Shown piece by piece: positions 16,018 through 24,579 of a stretch of DNA of 64,000 nt. Source of the DNA: CAVVSD01 sp963757125 (GTDB lineage Bacteria; Actinomycetota; Thermoleophilia; Solirubrobacterales; Solirubrobacteraceae). The translations under genes were made by a program, and so were the position numbers. The notes under the pieces are model-generated. The model ran no database searches and had not been told where the DNA came from. It saw nothing but the letters and a program-made list of their open reading frames with translations. The first letter of the stretch is position 1. The number at the start of each line of letters is the position of its first letter. The stretch covers positions 1,302,001 to 1,366,000 of the forward strand of contig CAVWQP010000004.1 of assembly GCA_963757125.1 (NCBI GenBank), given 5' to 3'.

Positions 16018-17180
16018 CGCAGCGCCCCGCGCAGCTCCGAGACCTCGGTCACGGCGTCGAAGTCCTCCTGGGTCATGGGCGCGCTGAGGCGCGCGTCGTG
16101 GAAGCGCTCGGCCATCGCCTCCAGCAGCGCGCGGACCTCCATGCGGGCGAGGTGCTGGCCGAGGCAGCTGTAGGGGCCGTTGCCGAACATGAGCGGCGGG
16201 GACGGCTCGCGGTCCAGCCGGAACGCGTCGGGCTCCTCGAACCGGCGCGGGTCGCGCTGGCCCGCGCGTACCGAGACGAAGACCGCGCCGCCCTCCTGCA
16301 CCTCCAGGCCGTTGAGCTCGAGGTCGTCGGCGGCGATGCGGAAGATCGTGCCGAACCGGGGTCGCAGCCGGATGACCTCCTCGATCGCCGGGCCGATGAG
16401 GTCGCGGTCCGCCACGACCCGCGCCCAACGCGCCGGGTCCTCCAGCAGCGTCCCGAGCGTCAGCCCGATCTGGTGGACGGTGTTGTCGATGCTGGCCTGC
16501 AGCAGCCCGACGCCCGTCTCCACGACCTCGGACTCCGTGAGGTTGCCCGCGTCCTGCTCGCGGATGAGCGCGGACGTGAAGTCGTCGCCCAGGTCGCCGC
16601 GGCGGCGGTCGACGTACGTGCGGATGAAGTCCTCGCTCTCGACGAACGCGTCGATCGACTCCTGCCGGCGGGCAGCGTCCATCGTGAGGATCGGGCCGAG
16701 CGTGCTGTCGGACAGCCGCGCGGCGCGCTCGGCCTCCTCCGGCGGGGCCGAGAAGAGCTCGCAGTACACGAGCGGCGGGATGCGCCAGGCGACGTGGCGC
16801 ATGAGGTCGATGTCGTCGCCGTCGGGGGCCTCGTCGAGGACGCGGTCGACGATCGCCCGCACGGTGTCCTCCAGCTTCGCCATCTGGCGCTGGCCGAGCA
16901 GCCGGCTGATCGGGAGTCGCAGGTGGGTGCGCGCCTCGCCGTCGTTCGTGACGAGCATCCGGTTCCACGCCTCGCGCACCGGGCCCTCGGTGATGCCGAA
17001 CGCGTCGAGCCGGTAGAGGAACGTCCCGCCCTTCTTGAACCGCCGGTCGCGCAGGAGCGACATGCCCTCCGCGTAGCGCAGCACCTCGAAGCCGCGCTCG
17101 CTGCGCGCGACCCAGCTGCGCTCGCGCGCGTCGCCCAGCTCCGCGAGCGTCGCGGTCGTCGGATCCACCCGCGGCAGCAC
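16014..17180 (-). CDS. Cytochrome P450
   Basis: 388-residue soluble bacterial P450. Heme-thiolate loop FGNGPYSCLGQHLAR with Cys339; ExxR in the K helix (EEVIRLRPRFG); I-helix oxygen-activation segment ASIDNT. The residue two before Cys is Ser, and the position usually held by His (FGxGxHxC) is Tyr. It would hydroxylate a small molecule using ferredoxin electrons; a FdxA-type ferredoxin is encoded 16 kb away, none adjacent. The GTG start is fixed by TAGCGT 7 bases upstream. Confidence 0.95.
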   Translation of the reverse strand: MLPRVDPTTATLAELGDARERSWVARSERGFEVLRYAEGMSLLRDRRFKKGGTFLYRLDAFGITEGPVREAWNRMLVTNDGEARTHLRLPISRLLGQRQMAKLEDTVRAIVDRVLDEAPDGDDIDLMRHVAWRIPPLVYCELFSAPPEEAERAARLSDSTLGPILTMDAARRQESIDAFVESEDFIRTYVDRRRGDLGDDFTSALIREQDAGNLTESEVVETGVGLLQASIDNTVHQIGLTLGTLLEDPARWARVVADRDLIGPAIEEVIRLRPRFGTIFRIAADDLELNGLEVQEGGAVFVSVRAGQRDPRRFEEPDAFRLDREPSPPLMFGNGPYSCLGQHLARMEVRALLEAMAERFHDARLSAPMTQEDFDAVTEVSELRGALR

Positions 17181-17187
17181 GGCGCGG

Positions 17188-17193
17188 ACGCTA
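17188..17193 (-). promoter_or_regulatory. Leaderless -10 (TAGCGT) of the P450-SDR operon
   Basis: TAGCGT on the minus strand, 7 bases before GTG 17180. The identical hexamer and spacing occur before the VOC gene (24017) and the FAD monooxygenase (53906). Confidence 0.5.
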
Positions 17194-17199
17194 GCCGTT

Positions 17200-20100
17200 C
17201 TACGCGCTCAGGGTCAGCTTCCGCGGCCCGGAGCGGAACCCGAGCTCGACGAGCGTCTCCTCGACCGGTGAGCCGACGACCGGCTCGCCGTCGATGCGCT
17301 CGAGCGACAGCTTGCGACCGCGGCCGCCCGTGACGAACGCGGCCAGCGCGGTGAGCGCGGGCCGCAGCCGCGCGTCGTCGAGGCCGACCATGAGCGTCAG
17401 GCCGCGCCCGCCGCGCTCGACGTAGACCGCGGGCTCGGCGCCGACGAGGACGACGTAGGCGCCGGCGGCGCGAGACGGTCGCCGGTGCTCGGCGTCGCGC
17501 TTGGGCCACGGGAGCGCGCCGCCGTAGGGCTGCGCCGGATCGGTCGCGGCGAGGACGAGCGGCGGCGCGTCCTCGTCGTCGCGGCGCGCCCGCAGCCGCT
17601 CCACGGCGCCGGGGAGCGCGAACTGCGCGCCGCCCAGGCCCTCGACGAAGTAGCCGCGCCGGCAGACGCCCAGGGTCTCGAGGTCGGTGAGCGCGTCGTA
17701 GAGCGCCGAGAAGCCGCCGGGGATGCCCTCGGCGAGGACGGTCTCGCGGGTGAGGATGCCGTGGCGCTCGAGGAGCAGCTCGGCGACGGTGCGCCGCTGC
17801 GCCCGCGGGTCCGCCTCGGAGCGGAAGATCGACGACGTCAGCGACCAGCGCCCCTGCATCGTCGGCTGCGTGGACCCGCGCCGCGCGCCGAACCGGCGGG
17901 TGCCGCGGCCACGGCGCTCGAGGGTCGCGCGCTGCGCGCGGGCCAGCGTCAGGCGCGGGGCGCGCAGAGGGGCCCACGCGTCGTTCGTGACCTCGCCGGC
18001 CCAGACGAGGTCCCAGAGCGCCTCCTGGAGGTCCTCCGGCGCGAGCGCGACCTCGGCCAGCAGGTCGGTGAAGAAGCACGGCGAGCGGCCGAGTCGCTCG
18101 CGCAGCAGGTCGTGCGCGGGCTCGCCCGGCGCGTCTATCGATGATTTGACCCCACCCACCCGTCCGATCGCCTCGGCGTCCTCGCGGAAGTACAGGGCGA
18201 CCTTGCCCGAGCTGCGCCCGAGGGCGCCGGCGCCGACCCAGACCACCTCGCCGGACGCGCACAGCTCGTCGAGCCACGTCGGCGAGTACGCGCCCGTGCG
18301 GCGTGGGAGGACGTCGCGCTCCCACACGTCGGCGGGCAGCGCCAGCCCCTGGAGGGGGACGAGGACCTCGCGCAGGCGGTCGCGGCCGGCGCCCGCCGCG
18401 GCGTGCCGGTCGACGCCCTGCCACGACGGCGCGAACGCCGCCAGCGCCCGCTGGTCGGCGGGCTCGATCTCCTTGCGCAGCGATGCGAGCGACGCGCGGC
18501 GCAACCGGCGCAGGACGTCGGGATCGCACCACTCGCGCTCGCCGCTGCCGCCCGGCCGCAGCTCGCCGCGGACGAGGTCGCCCTCGATCTCGAGCGCACT
18601 CAGGACCGCGCTCATGTCGACGCGGTAGCGGTCGCGCAGCTCCTCGGTGGTGAACGGGACGTGCGTGCGGGCGTAGCGCGCGGCGACGAGGCGTAGCGCG
18701 TCGGGGACGTCAGCCAGGAACGCCTCCGGCAGCCCGCCGGGCGGCACGGCGCCGAGCGCGTCGCGGTACAGGCCGGCGTCGTCGGCCGCGACCCAGCGCT
18801 CCTCGCCGCCGATGCGCAGCCGCACGGCGCGGCGCTCGTCGGCCAGCCCGCTGAGCCAGGCCTGCGCCGAGGCCGGCTCGTGGATGCGCTCGGCGACCTC
18901 CGCGACGGTGAGGTCGCCGACGCGGCGCAGCACGTCGGCGAGCTCGTCGCGCGTCGCGGCGCGCATGCGCTCGGAGCGGTGCTGGAGGTCGTCGGCGACG
19001 GTCTGCAGCGCGTCCGGGTCGATGAGCTCGCGCAGCTCGTCCTGGCCGAGCAGCTCGCGCAGGAGGTCGCGATCCAGCGACAGGGCGGCCGCGCGGCGCT
19101 CCGCGTTCGGCGTGTCGCCCTCGTACATGTACGTCGCGACGTAGTCGAAGAGCAGCGAGGACGCGAACGGCGAGGCGCTCGGGGTGTCGACCTCGACGAG
19201 CGACAGCTCGCGACGGTGCAGCTTCGTGAGCAGGTCGGTCAGGCCGGGCAGGTCCAGGACGTCCTGCAGGCACTCGCGGTAGGTCTCCAGGATCACCGGG
19301 AACTGCGCGTAGCGCTTGGCGACCTCCAGCAGGTTCTGCGACTTCAGCCGCTGCTGCCACAGCGGGGTGCGCTTGCCCGGGTACGCCCGCGGGATCAACA
19401 GGGACCGGCTGGCGTTCTCGCGGAAGCGCGCGCCGAACAGCGCGCTGGAGCCGAGCTCGGCCACGACGCGGTCCTCGAGCTCGTCCGGGTCGATGAGCAC
19501 GAGGTCGGCGCCGGGCGGCTCGTCGGCGTCGGGGAGGTGGACGATGATGCCGTCGTCCGACCAGATCGCGTCGGCCTCGAGGCCGAGCTCGTCGCGGATC
19601 CTCGCCGACAGGGCGAGCGACCAGGCGGCGTGGACGCGGCCGCCGAACGGCGTGAGGACGCAGAGACGCCAGTCGCCGATCTCGTCGCGGAAGCGCTCGA
19701 TGACCACCGTCGTGTCGCTCGGCAGGACACGCGTCGCGTCCTGCTGCTCGCGCAGGTAGTCCAGGAGGTTCTGCGCCGCGAGCTCGTCGAGGTCGTGCTC
19801 GCGCACGAGCGTCGCGACGTCCTGGTCGACGGCCCAGCGGCTGAACGCGCCGATCGCCTCGCCGAGCTCCTTGGGCCGGCCGACGGAGTCGCCGCGCCAG
19901 AAGGGCACGGCGCCCGGCACGCCGGGGGCGGGGGTGACGATGACGCGGTCGCGGCCGATCTCCTCGATCCGCCAGGACGACGCGCCGAGCAGGAACGTCT
20001 GCCCGGGCCGCGCCTCGTAGACCATCTCCTCGTCGAGCTCGCCGACGCGCCTGCCGTCGGGCAGCGTCACGGCGAACAGCCCGCGGTCGGGAATCGTGCC

Positions 20101-21594
20101 CGCGTTCGTCACCGCGAGCTGGCGCGCGCCCTTGCGCGGGCGGATCGTTCCGGCGACCCGGTCCCAGACGATGCGAGGGCGCAGCTCGGCGAACTCGGCC
20201 GACGGGTAGCGCCCGTCGAGCATGTCGAGGACGTTCTCCAGGAGCTCGCGGCTGAGCTCGGCGTAGGAGTGCGTGCGCGTGACGAGCGCGTGCAGGTCGT
20301 CGACCGCGGTCGGCTCGTCCTCCGACGAGGCGGCGATGGCGACGATCTGCTGGGCGAGGACGTCGAGCGCGTTGCGGGGCACGACGGTCGGCTCGATGCG
20401 GCCCTCGCGCATGAGCTTGACGACGACCGCGCACTCCAGGAGATCGGCGCGGAACTTGGGGAAGATGCGGCCCTTGGACGTGTCGCCCACCGAGTGGCCG
20501 GCGCGGCCGATGCGCTGCAGGCCGCGGGCGACCGACTTGGGCGACTCGATCTGCAGCACGAGGTCGACGGCGCCCATGTCGATGCCCAGCTCGAGCGACG
20601 ACGTCGCCACGAGGCACGGCAGGTCGCCGGCCTTCAGCAGCTCCTCGACGACGGTGCGCTCCTCGCGCGCGAGCGAGCCGTGGTGAGCGCGGGCGATCTC
20701 GGACTCGGCCAGCTCGTTGAGCCGCAGGGCGAGCCGCTCGGCCATGCGGCGGTTGTTCACGAAGACGATCGTCGACCGGTGCTGCCTGACGAGGTCGAGC
20801 ACCTGCGGGTAGATCGCGGGCCAGATCGAGCGCCGCGTCGCCTCGCCGCCCGCGACGGGGTCCAGGGGATCGAGGTGTCCCGTGGACTGCTCGGGCTCGA
20901 CCATCGACTCGACCGGCACCTGGATCTTGAGGTCCAGCGGCTTGCGGACGCCGGCGTCGACGACCGTGCACGTGCGCCGCGGACCGACCATGAACCGGCC
21001 GACCTCCTCGAGCGGGTTCTGCGTCGCCGAGAGGCCGATGCGCTGGTACTCGTTGAGCTGCGCCATCCGCTCGAGCGTCAGCGCGGTGTGGCTGCCGCGC
21101 TTCGTCGACGCGATCGCGTGGATCTCGTCCACGATCGCCCACTGCACGCGCTCGAGCATGTCGCGCGCCTGCGAGGTGAGGATGAGGTAGAGCGACTCCG
21201 GGGTCGTGATGAGGATGTCCGGCGGGCGGCGGCGCATCGCCTGGCGCTCGCGCTGCGGCGTGTCGCCGGTGCGGATCGCGACCTCGATGTCGGCGCCGAT
21301 CCCGCGCAGCGGTGCGCGCAGGTTGCGCTCGATGTCGTAGGACAGCGCCTTGAGCGGGGAGATGTAGACGAGGCGCGTGTGGCGGTCGTCGTCGGGCAGC
21401 GGATCGGCGGCCAGGCGGTCGATGCCCCAGAGGAACGCGGCGAGCGTCTTGCCCGAGCCGGTGGGCGCCGAGATCAGCGTGTGCGACCCGGTGGCGATGG
21501 CCGGCCAGGCCTGCGCCTGCACGGCGGTCGGCTCCGCGAACGCGTTCGCGAACCAGTCGCGGACACGCGGCGTGAAGGCGTCGAGCGGAGCCAT
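17200..21594 (-). CDS. lhr: Lhr-type ATP-dependent DNA helicase, full length
   Basis: 1464 residues, the length of actinobacterial Lhr (core plus large C-terminal domain). Motif Q/I near residues 20-55 (PTAVQAQAWPAI and APTGSGKTLAAFL), DEIH box in WAIVDEIHAIAS, motif III LSATQNP, motif VI QRIGRAGHS. Lhr is a 3'-5' ssDNA translocase/helicase of superfamily 2 acting in DNA repair. The long C-terminal half (about 880-1464) holds winged-helix repeats and a domain reported in E. coli Lhr to act as uracil-DNA glycosylase. TACCCT lies 6 bases before the ATG. It is close to a UDG and a Nei gene. Confidence 0.97.
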   Translation of the reverse strand: MAPLDAFTPRVRDWFANAFAEPTAVQAQAWPAIATGSHTLISAPTGSGKTLAAFLWGIDRLAADPLPDDDRHTRLVYISPLKALSYDIERNLRAPLRGIGADIEVAIRTGDTPQRERQAMRRRPPDILITTPESLYLILTSQARDMLERVQWAIVDEIHAIASTKRGSHTALTLERMAQLNEYQRIGLSATQNPLEEVGRFMVGPRRTCTVVDAGVRKPLDLKIQVPVESMVEPEQSTGHLDPLDPVAGGEATRRSIWPAIYPQVLDLVRQHRSTIVFVNNRRMAERLALRLNELAESEIARAHHGSLAREERTVVEELLKAGDLPCLVATSSLELGIDMGAVDLVLQIESPKSVARGLQRIGRAGHSVGDTSKGRIFPKFRADLLECAVVVKLMREGRIEPTVVPRNALDVLAQQIVAIAASSEDEPTAVDDLHALVTRTHSYAELSRELLENVLDMLDGRYPSAEFAELRPRIVWDRVAGTIRPRKGARQLAVTNAGTIPDRGLFAVTLPDGRRVGELDEEMVYEARPGQTFLLGASSWRIEEIGRDRVIVTPAPGVPGAVPFWRGDSVGRPKELGEAIGAFSRWAVDQDVATLVREHDLDELAAQNLLDYLREQQDATRVLPSDTTVVIERFRDEIGDWRLCVLTPFGGRVHAAWSLALSARIRDELGLEADAIWSDDGIIVHLPDADEPPGADLVLIDPDELEDRVVAELGSSALFGARFRENASRSLLIPRAYPGKRTPLWQQRLKSQNLLEVAKRYAQFPVILETYRECLQDVLDLPGLTDLLTKLHRRELSLVEVDTPSASPFASSLLFDYVATYMYEGDTPNAERRAAALSLDRDLLRELLGQDELRELIDPDALQTVADDLQHRSERMRAATRDELADVLRRVGDLTVAEVAERIHEPASAQAWLSGLADERRAVRLRIGGEERWVAADDAGLYRDALGAVPPGGLPEAFLADVPDALRLVAARYARTHVPFTTEELRDRYRVDMSAVLSALEIEGDLVRGELRPGGSGEREWCDPDVLRRLRRASLASLRKEIEPADQRALAAFAPSWQGVDRHAAAGAGRDRLREVLVPLQGLALPADVWERDVLPRRTGAYSPTWLDELCASGEVVWVGAGALGRSSGKVALYFREDAEAIGRVGGVKSSIDAPGEPAHDLLRERLGRSPCFFTDLLAEVALAPEDLQEALWDLVWAGEVTNDAWAPLRAPRLTLARAQRATLERRGRGTRRFGARRGSTQPTMQGRWSLTSSIFRSEADPRAQRRTVAELLLERHGILTRETVLAEGIPGGFSALYDALTDLETLGVCRRGYFVEGLGGAQFALPGAVERLRARRDDEDAPPLVLAATDPAQPYGGALPWPKRDAEHRRPSRAAGAYVVLVGAEPAVYVERGGRGLTLMVGLDDARLRPALTALAAFVTGGRGRKLSLERIDGEPVVGSPVEETLVELGFRSGPRKLTLSA

Positions 21595-21600
21595 CTCATG

Positions 21601-21606
21601 AGGGTA
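21601..21606 (-). promoter_or_regulatory. Leaderless -10 (TACCCT) of lhr
   Basis: Minus-strand TACCCT, 6 bases before ATG 21594. Lies within the intergenic 21 bases between lhr and udg. Confidence 0.4.
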
Positions 21607-21615
21607 CGCGCGCCG

Positions 21616-22320
21616 TCAGCCCCCGGCCCAGGCCAGCGCCCGGGCGCGGAGCAGCACGTCGTCGAGCATCGCGGGCGTCAGCCGGCCGGTGAACGTGTTC
21701 TGCTGGCTGGGGTGGAACGTGCCCAGCAGCGGCAGCCCGGCGCCGTCGTCCAGGAGCGCTCCGTGGCCGAAGCGCGGCTTCGGTCGTGGAACCGCCGCGC
21801 CGCGCAGCGTCAGCGCCGCGTCCCAGGCGAGCGCGCCGAGGCAGAGGATCAGGCGCAGTCCGGGCAGCAGCGCCGCCTCGTGCTCGGACCACGGGCGGCA
21901 GTTCGCGCGCTCCTGCGGCGTCGGCTTGTTCTCCGGGGGCGCGCAGCGCACGGCCGCGCCGATCCACGCGCCGTGCAGCTCGAGGCCGTCGTCGATCGAG
22001 CGCGACGTCGGCTGGTTGGCGAAGCCGGTCCGGTGCATGGCCGCGATCAGGAAGTCGCCGGAGCGGTCGCCGGTGAACACCCGGCCGGTCCGGTTGGCGC
22101 CGTGCGCCGCGGGCGCGAGGCCGAGGACGTACACGCGGGCCAGCGGATCGCCGAACCCCGGCACGGGCCGGCCCCAGTACGTCTCGTCGGCGAACGCGGC
22201 GCGGCGCTCGCGCGCCACCCGCTCGCGCCATTCGACGAGGCGCGGGCACAGCCGGCACGTGGTGATCCGGGCCTCGAGCCCGGCGAGGTCAGCTGGTGAG
22301 GAGGTCAATAGGCTGCCCAT
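21616..22320 (-). CDS. Type-5 (UdgB-like) uracil-DNA glycosylase
   Basis: 234 residues. Iron-sulfur UDG: Cys pair CRLCPRLVEWR near residue 22, then cysteines in RCAPPENKPTP and RANCRPW complete four ligands. The active-site motif GLAPAAHGANRTGR (GLAPG/A type) and HPSQQNTFTG (HPS) match UdgB, which removes uracil and other deaminated bases and lacks the Asp/Asn general base of families 1-4. Preceded in the window by lhr on the same strand with a 21-base gap. Start ATG 22320; TTG 22308 is an alternative. Confidence 0.92.
   Translation of the reverse strand: MGSLLTSSPADLAGLEARITTCRLCPRLVEWRERVARERRAAFADETYWGRPVPGFGDPLARVYVLGLAPAAHGANRTGRVFTGDRSGDFLIAAMHRTGFANQPTSRSIDDGLELHGAWIGAAVRCAPPENKPTPQERANCRPWSEHEAALLPGLRLILCLGALAWDAALTLRGAAVPRPKPRFGHGALLDDGAGLPLLGTFHPSQQNTFTGRLTPAMLDDVLLRARALAWAGG
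22309..22314 (+). promoter_or_regulatory. Leaderless -10 (TAGGCT) of the lipoprotein gene
   Basis: TAGGCT is 7 bases before GTG 22322, inside the divergent glycosylase coding sequence. The two start codons are separated by one base. Confidence 0.5.
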
Positions 22321-22321
22321 T

Positions 22322-22729
22322 GTGCGCTCACTGACCGCTCTCATCGCGCTGCTCGCCGCGCTGACGCTCGCCGCCTGCGGCTCCGCGGGCACCGACTCCT
22401 CCGGTGACTTCGAGGGCCAGGAGCGCGAGGTCGCCTCGACGGTCGAGGATCTGCAGAGCGCGGCGGCCGACGACGACGCGTCCGTGATCTGCCGGACGCT
22501 GCTGGCCAAGAGCCTGCTCGACAAGATCGGCGGCGCGGGCGCCGGTTGCCAGAAGGCGGTCGGCGTCGCCCTCGACGCGACGGACACGAACGAGCTGAAG
22601 GTCGAGTCCGTGACGGTGAACGGCACGAACGCGACCGCGCGCGTCCAGTCCGGCACCGGGGACAGCGCGACCACGCGCACCGTGCAGCTCACGCGCGAAG
22701 GCAGCAACTGGAAGCTCGCCACCCTCTAG
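22322..22729 (+). CDS. Putative lipoprotein, 135 aa
   Basis: GTG start, then signal peptide (RSLTALIALLAALTLAAC) with lipobox LAAC, so the Cys at about 19 would be lipid-anchored outside the membrane. The mature part is small and acidic, with a helical EVASTVEDLQSAAADDDA segment followed by a strand-rich half (LKVESVTVNGTNATARVQSG, VQLTREGSNWKLATL) that resembles an NTF2/SnoaL-like or DUF4878-type fold. Function unknown. Its start is one base from the divergent udg start. Confidence 0.8.
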   Translation: MRSLTALIALLAALTLAACGSAGTDSSGDFEGQEREVASTVEDLQSAAADDDASVICRTLLAKSLLDKIGGAGAGCQKAVGVALDATDTNELKVESVTVNGTNATARVQSGTGDSATTRTVQLTREGSNWKLATL

Positions 22730-22790
22730 GGGTGGCGAGGTTGCGGAGTTCACCGATGCGATCGGGCGCCGGCGGCGGCAGGCTGCTCCC

Positions 22791-23978
22791 GTGCACAACA
22801 CCGATCGCATCCTGACCACGCACGTGGGGAGCCTCGTGCGCCCGCCGGAGTTCCGGCGCATCCTCGAGGCGCGCCGTGACGGCGGGCCGTTCGATCAGGC
22901 CGAGTACGAGCGCGTGCTGCGCCAGTCGGTGATCGACGTCGTCCGCAACCAGGCCGACGCCGGGATCGACATCGTCAGCGACGGCGAGTTCGGCAAGTCC
23001 ATCCACTGGGCCGCGTACGTGCTCAACCGGATGGGCGGCCTCGAGTACCGGCCGACCGGCTACTTCGACGCCTCGCCGATGGCGCAGTCGAAGGACATGA
23101 TCGAGTTCCCGGACTTCTACCCGGAGTACATGGCGAGCCAGGGCTTCGAGAACGAGGGCGCCGGCGGGTGGGAGGCCATCGGGGCCCTCTCGTACACGGG
23201 TCAGGCCGAGCTGCAGCGCGACATCGACAACATCAAGGCCGGGCTGGCGGAGGTCGACGTCGTCGCCGGGTTCCTGCCGGTCGTCGCGCCGGCGAGCGTC
23301 GCGGGCGTCGGCTGGTCGGAGAGCCCCTACGCGACCGAGGAGGAGTTCATCTACGCGGTCGCCGATGTGCTGCGGGTCGAGTACGAGGCGATCCTCGACG
23401 CAGGGCTGATCCTCCAGATCGACGACGCGTTCCTGCCCTGGACGTACGACCTCATGGTCCCGCCCGCGACGATGGAGGAGTACCGGGCGTGGGCGCAGCT
23501 GCGCGTCGACGCGCTGAACCACGCGCTGCGCGGCCTGCCCGAGGACCAGATCCGGTACCACATCTGCTGGGGGAGCTTCAACACGCCGCATGTCGGCGAC
23601 GTCCCGGCGAAGGACATCATCGACCTCGTCCTGCAGGTCAACGCGAGCTCCTACCTCATCGAGATGGCGAACCCCCGCCACGAGCACGAGTGGCGCATCT
23701 GGGAGGACGTGAAGCTGCCCGACGGCAAGGTCCTCATCCCGGGTGTCATCACGCACCAGACGAACGTCGTCGAGCATCCCGAGCTCGTGGCCGAGCGCCT
23801 GACGCGGCTGGCGAAGCTCGTCGGGCGCGAGAACGTGCAGGGCGGCACCGACTGCGGGTTCTCCCAGGGGCCGTTCTCCAACCGCGTGCACGAGTCGATC
23901 CAGTGGGCGAAGCTGCGGTCGCTGGCCGAGGGCGCCGGGATCTCGACGCGCGAGCTCTGGGCCGGCGTGGCCGCCTGA
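22791..23978 (+). CDS. MetE C-terminal-domain-like protein (cobalamin-independent methionine synthase/epoxyalkane:CoM transferase family)
   Basis: 395 residues from GTG 22791. It has the start TTHVGSLVRPPEFR, GIDIVSDGEFGKS, and the zinc site of this family: HICWGS (His-x-Cys), a downstream Glu (LIEMANP), and GTDCGFSQ for the last Cys. It lacks the N-terminal MetE domain, so it is not a full methionine synthase; paralogues transfer methyl or alkyl groups to thiols. The substrate is unknown. The second such gene is at 35481-36287. Confidence 0.88.
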   Translation: MHNTDRILTTHVGSLVRPPEFRRILEARRDGGPFDQAEYERVLRQSVIDVVRNQADAGIDIVSDGEFGKSIHWAAYVLNRMGGLEYRPTGYFDASPMAQSKDMIEFPDFYPEYMASQGFENEGAGGWEAIGALSYTGQAELQRDIDNIKAGLAEVDVVAGFLPVVAPASVAGVGWSESPYATEEEFIYAVADVLRVEYEAILDAGLILQIDDAFLPWTYDLMVPPATMEEYRAWAQLRVDALNHALRGLPEDQIRYHICWGSFNTPHVGDVPAKDIIDLVLQVNASSYLIEMANPRHEHEWRIWEDVKLPDGKVLIPGVITHQTNVVEHPELVAERLTRLAKLVGRENVQGGTDCGFSQGPFSNRVHESIQWAKLRSLAEGAGISTRELWAGVAA

Positions 23979-24016
23979 CGTTCGCATTCGTCCAAGACGT
24001 GGTGGTGGGCCGGGCG

Positions 24017-24022
24017 TAGCGT
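24017..24022 (+). promoter_or_regulatory. Leaderless -10 (TAGCGT) of the VOC gene
   Basis: TAGCGT, 7 bases before ATG 24030, with no Shine-Dalgarno. Confidence 0.5.
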
Positions 24023-24029
24023 CCGGCCC

Positions 24030-24440
24030 ATGACCACCACCACGAAGCAGGTCCTCCACCCGACGCTGCGCTACCGCGACGCGCATGCGGCGATCGACTG
24101 GCTCGAGCGCGCCCTGGGCTTCGAGCGCCGGACGGTCCACGAGGACGACGAGGGCAACGTCGTCCACGCCGAGCTCGACTTCCGCGGCGGGCTCGTGATG
24201 CTCGGCTCGGCCCGCAACCCGACGGAGGGCGGGTTCCAGGAGATCGCGCCGCCGCCCGGCTCCTCGTCGGTGTACGTCGTGATCGACGACCCCGACGCGC
24301 TGCACGACCGCGCGGTCGCCGCCGGCGGCGAGATCGTCCGCGAGCTCGTGGACCTCGACTACGGCTCGCGCGACTTCGCGGTCCGCGACCCGGAGGGGAA
24401 CCTCTGGAACTTCGGGACGTACGACCCTTGGGCGGCGTGA
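24030..24440 (+). CDS. VOC superfamily (glyoxalase/bleomycin-resistance fold) protein
   Basis: 136 residues, one vicinal-oxygen-chelate domain: VLHPTLRYRDAHAAIDWLERALGFE, then the strand AELDFRGGLVMLGSA and DFAVRDPEGNLWNFGTY, which ends in the metal-ligand region. Such proteins are glyoxalase-, dioxygenase- or antibiotic-sequestering-like; the reaction is not predictable. It is followed by convergent rmlB across a hairpin-rich gap. Confidence 0.85.
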   Translation: MTTTTKQVLHPTLRYRDAHAAIDWLERALGFERRTVHEDDEGNVVHAELDFRGGLVMLGSARNPTEGGFQEIAPPPGSSSVYVVIDDPDALHDRAVAAGGEIVRELVDLDYGSRDFAVRDPEGNLWNFGTYDPWAA

Positions 24441-24459
24441 GCGCCGCACAACCCCGTAC

Positions 24460-24526
24460 CCCTTTTCGCGGTGCTAGCCAGTGGCTAGCACCAGCGCTAG
24501 CCACCTGCGAGCGCGTCCGAAAAGGG
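24460..24526. terminator. Nested hairpin structure between convergent genes
   Basis: Outer stem CCCTTTTCG (24460-24468) pairs with CGAAAAGGG (24518-24526). Inside it a perfect 10-bp stem GGTGCTAGCC (24470-24479)/GGCTAGCACC (24483-24492) with a 3-base loop is followed by a partial third copy GCTAGCCACC. It lies between VOC and rmlB and is symmetric enough to act on both strands. Confidence 0.65.
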
Positions 24527-24547
24527 CCCCGAGGGGACTGTCATCGA

Positions 24548-24567
24548 GGTGCGGCGGGCGCCGCACC
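24548..24567. terminator. Second hairpin, terminator of rmlB side
   Basis: GGTGCGGCG (24548-24556) pairs with CGCCGCACC (24559-24567); in practice 8 bp with a 4-base loop. It is 13 bases past the rmlB stop. Together with the nested hairpins it fills the gap 24441-24579. Confidence 0.6.
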
Positions 24568-24579
24568 GACTCGCTTCCC

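Noticed and set aside
18880..22299. A 1139-codon open frame antisense to lhr, and other long antisense frames (6014-7483, 42800-45574, 61358-63568)
   Set aside because: They lie opposite well-conserved genes, have Arg/Ala/Gly/Asp-biased composition and no recognisable motifs; stop-poor antisense frames are expected at this G+C content.
22791..23978. Methionine synthase (MetE) for the two MetE-like genes
   Set aside because: Both lack the N-terminal MetE domain and are far shorter than a 750-residue MetE.
24460..24567. Inverted repeats as insertion-sequence ends
   Set aside because: No transposase, no target duplication, and the repeats nest between convergent genes as expected for terminators.
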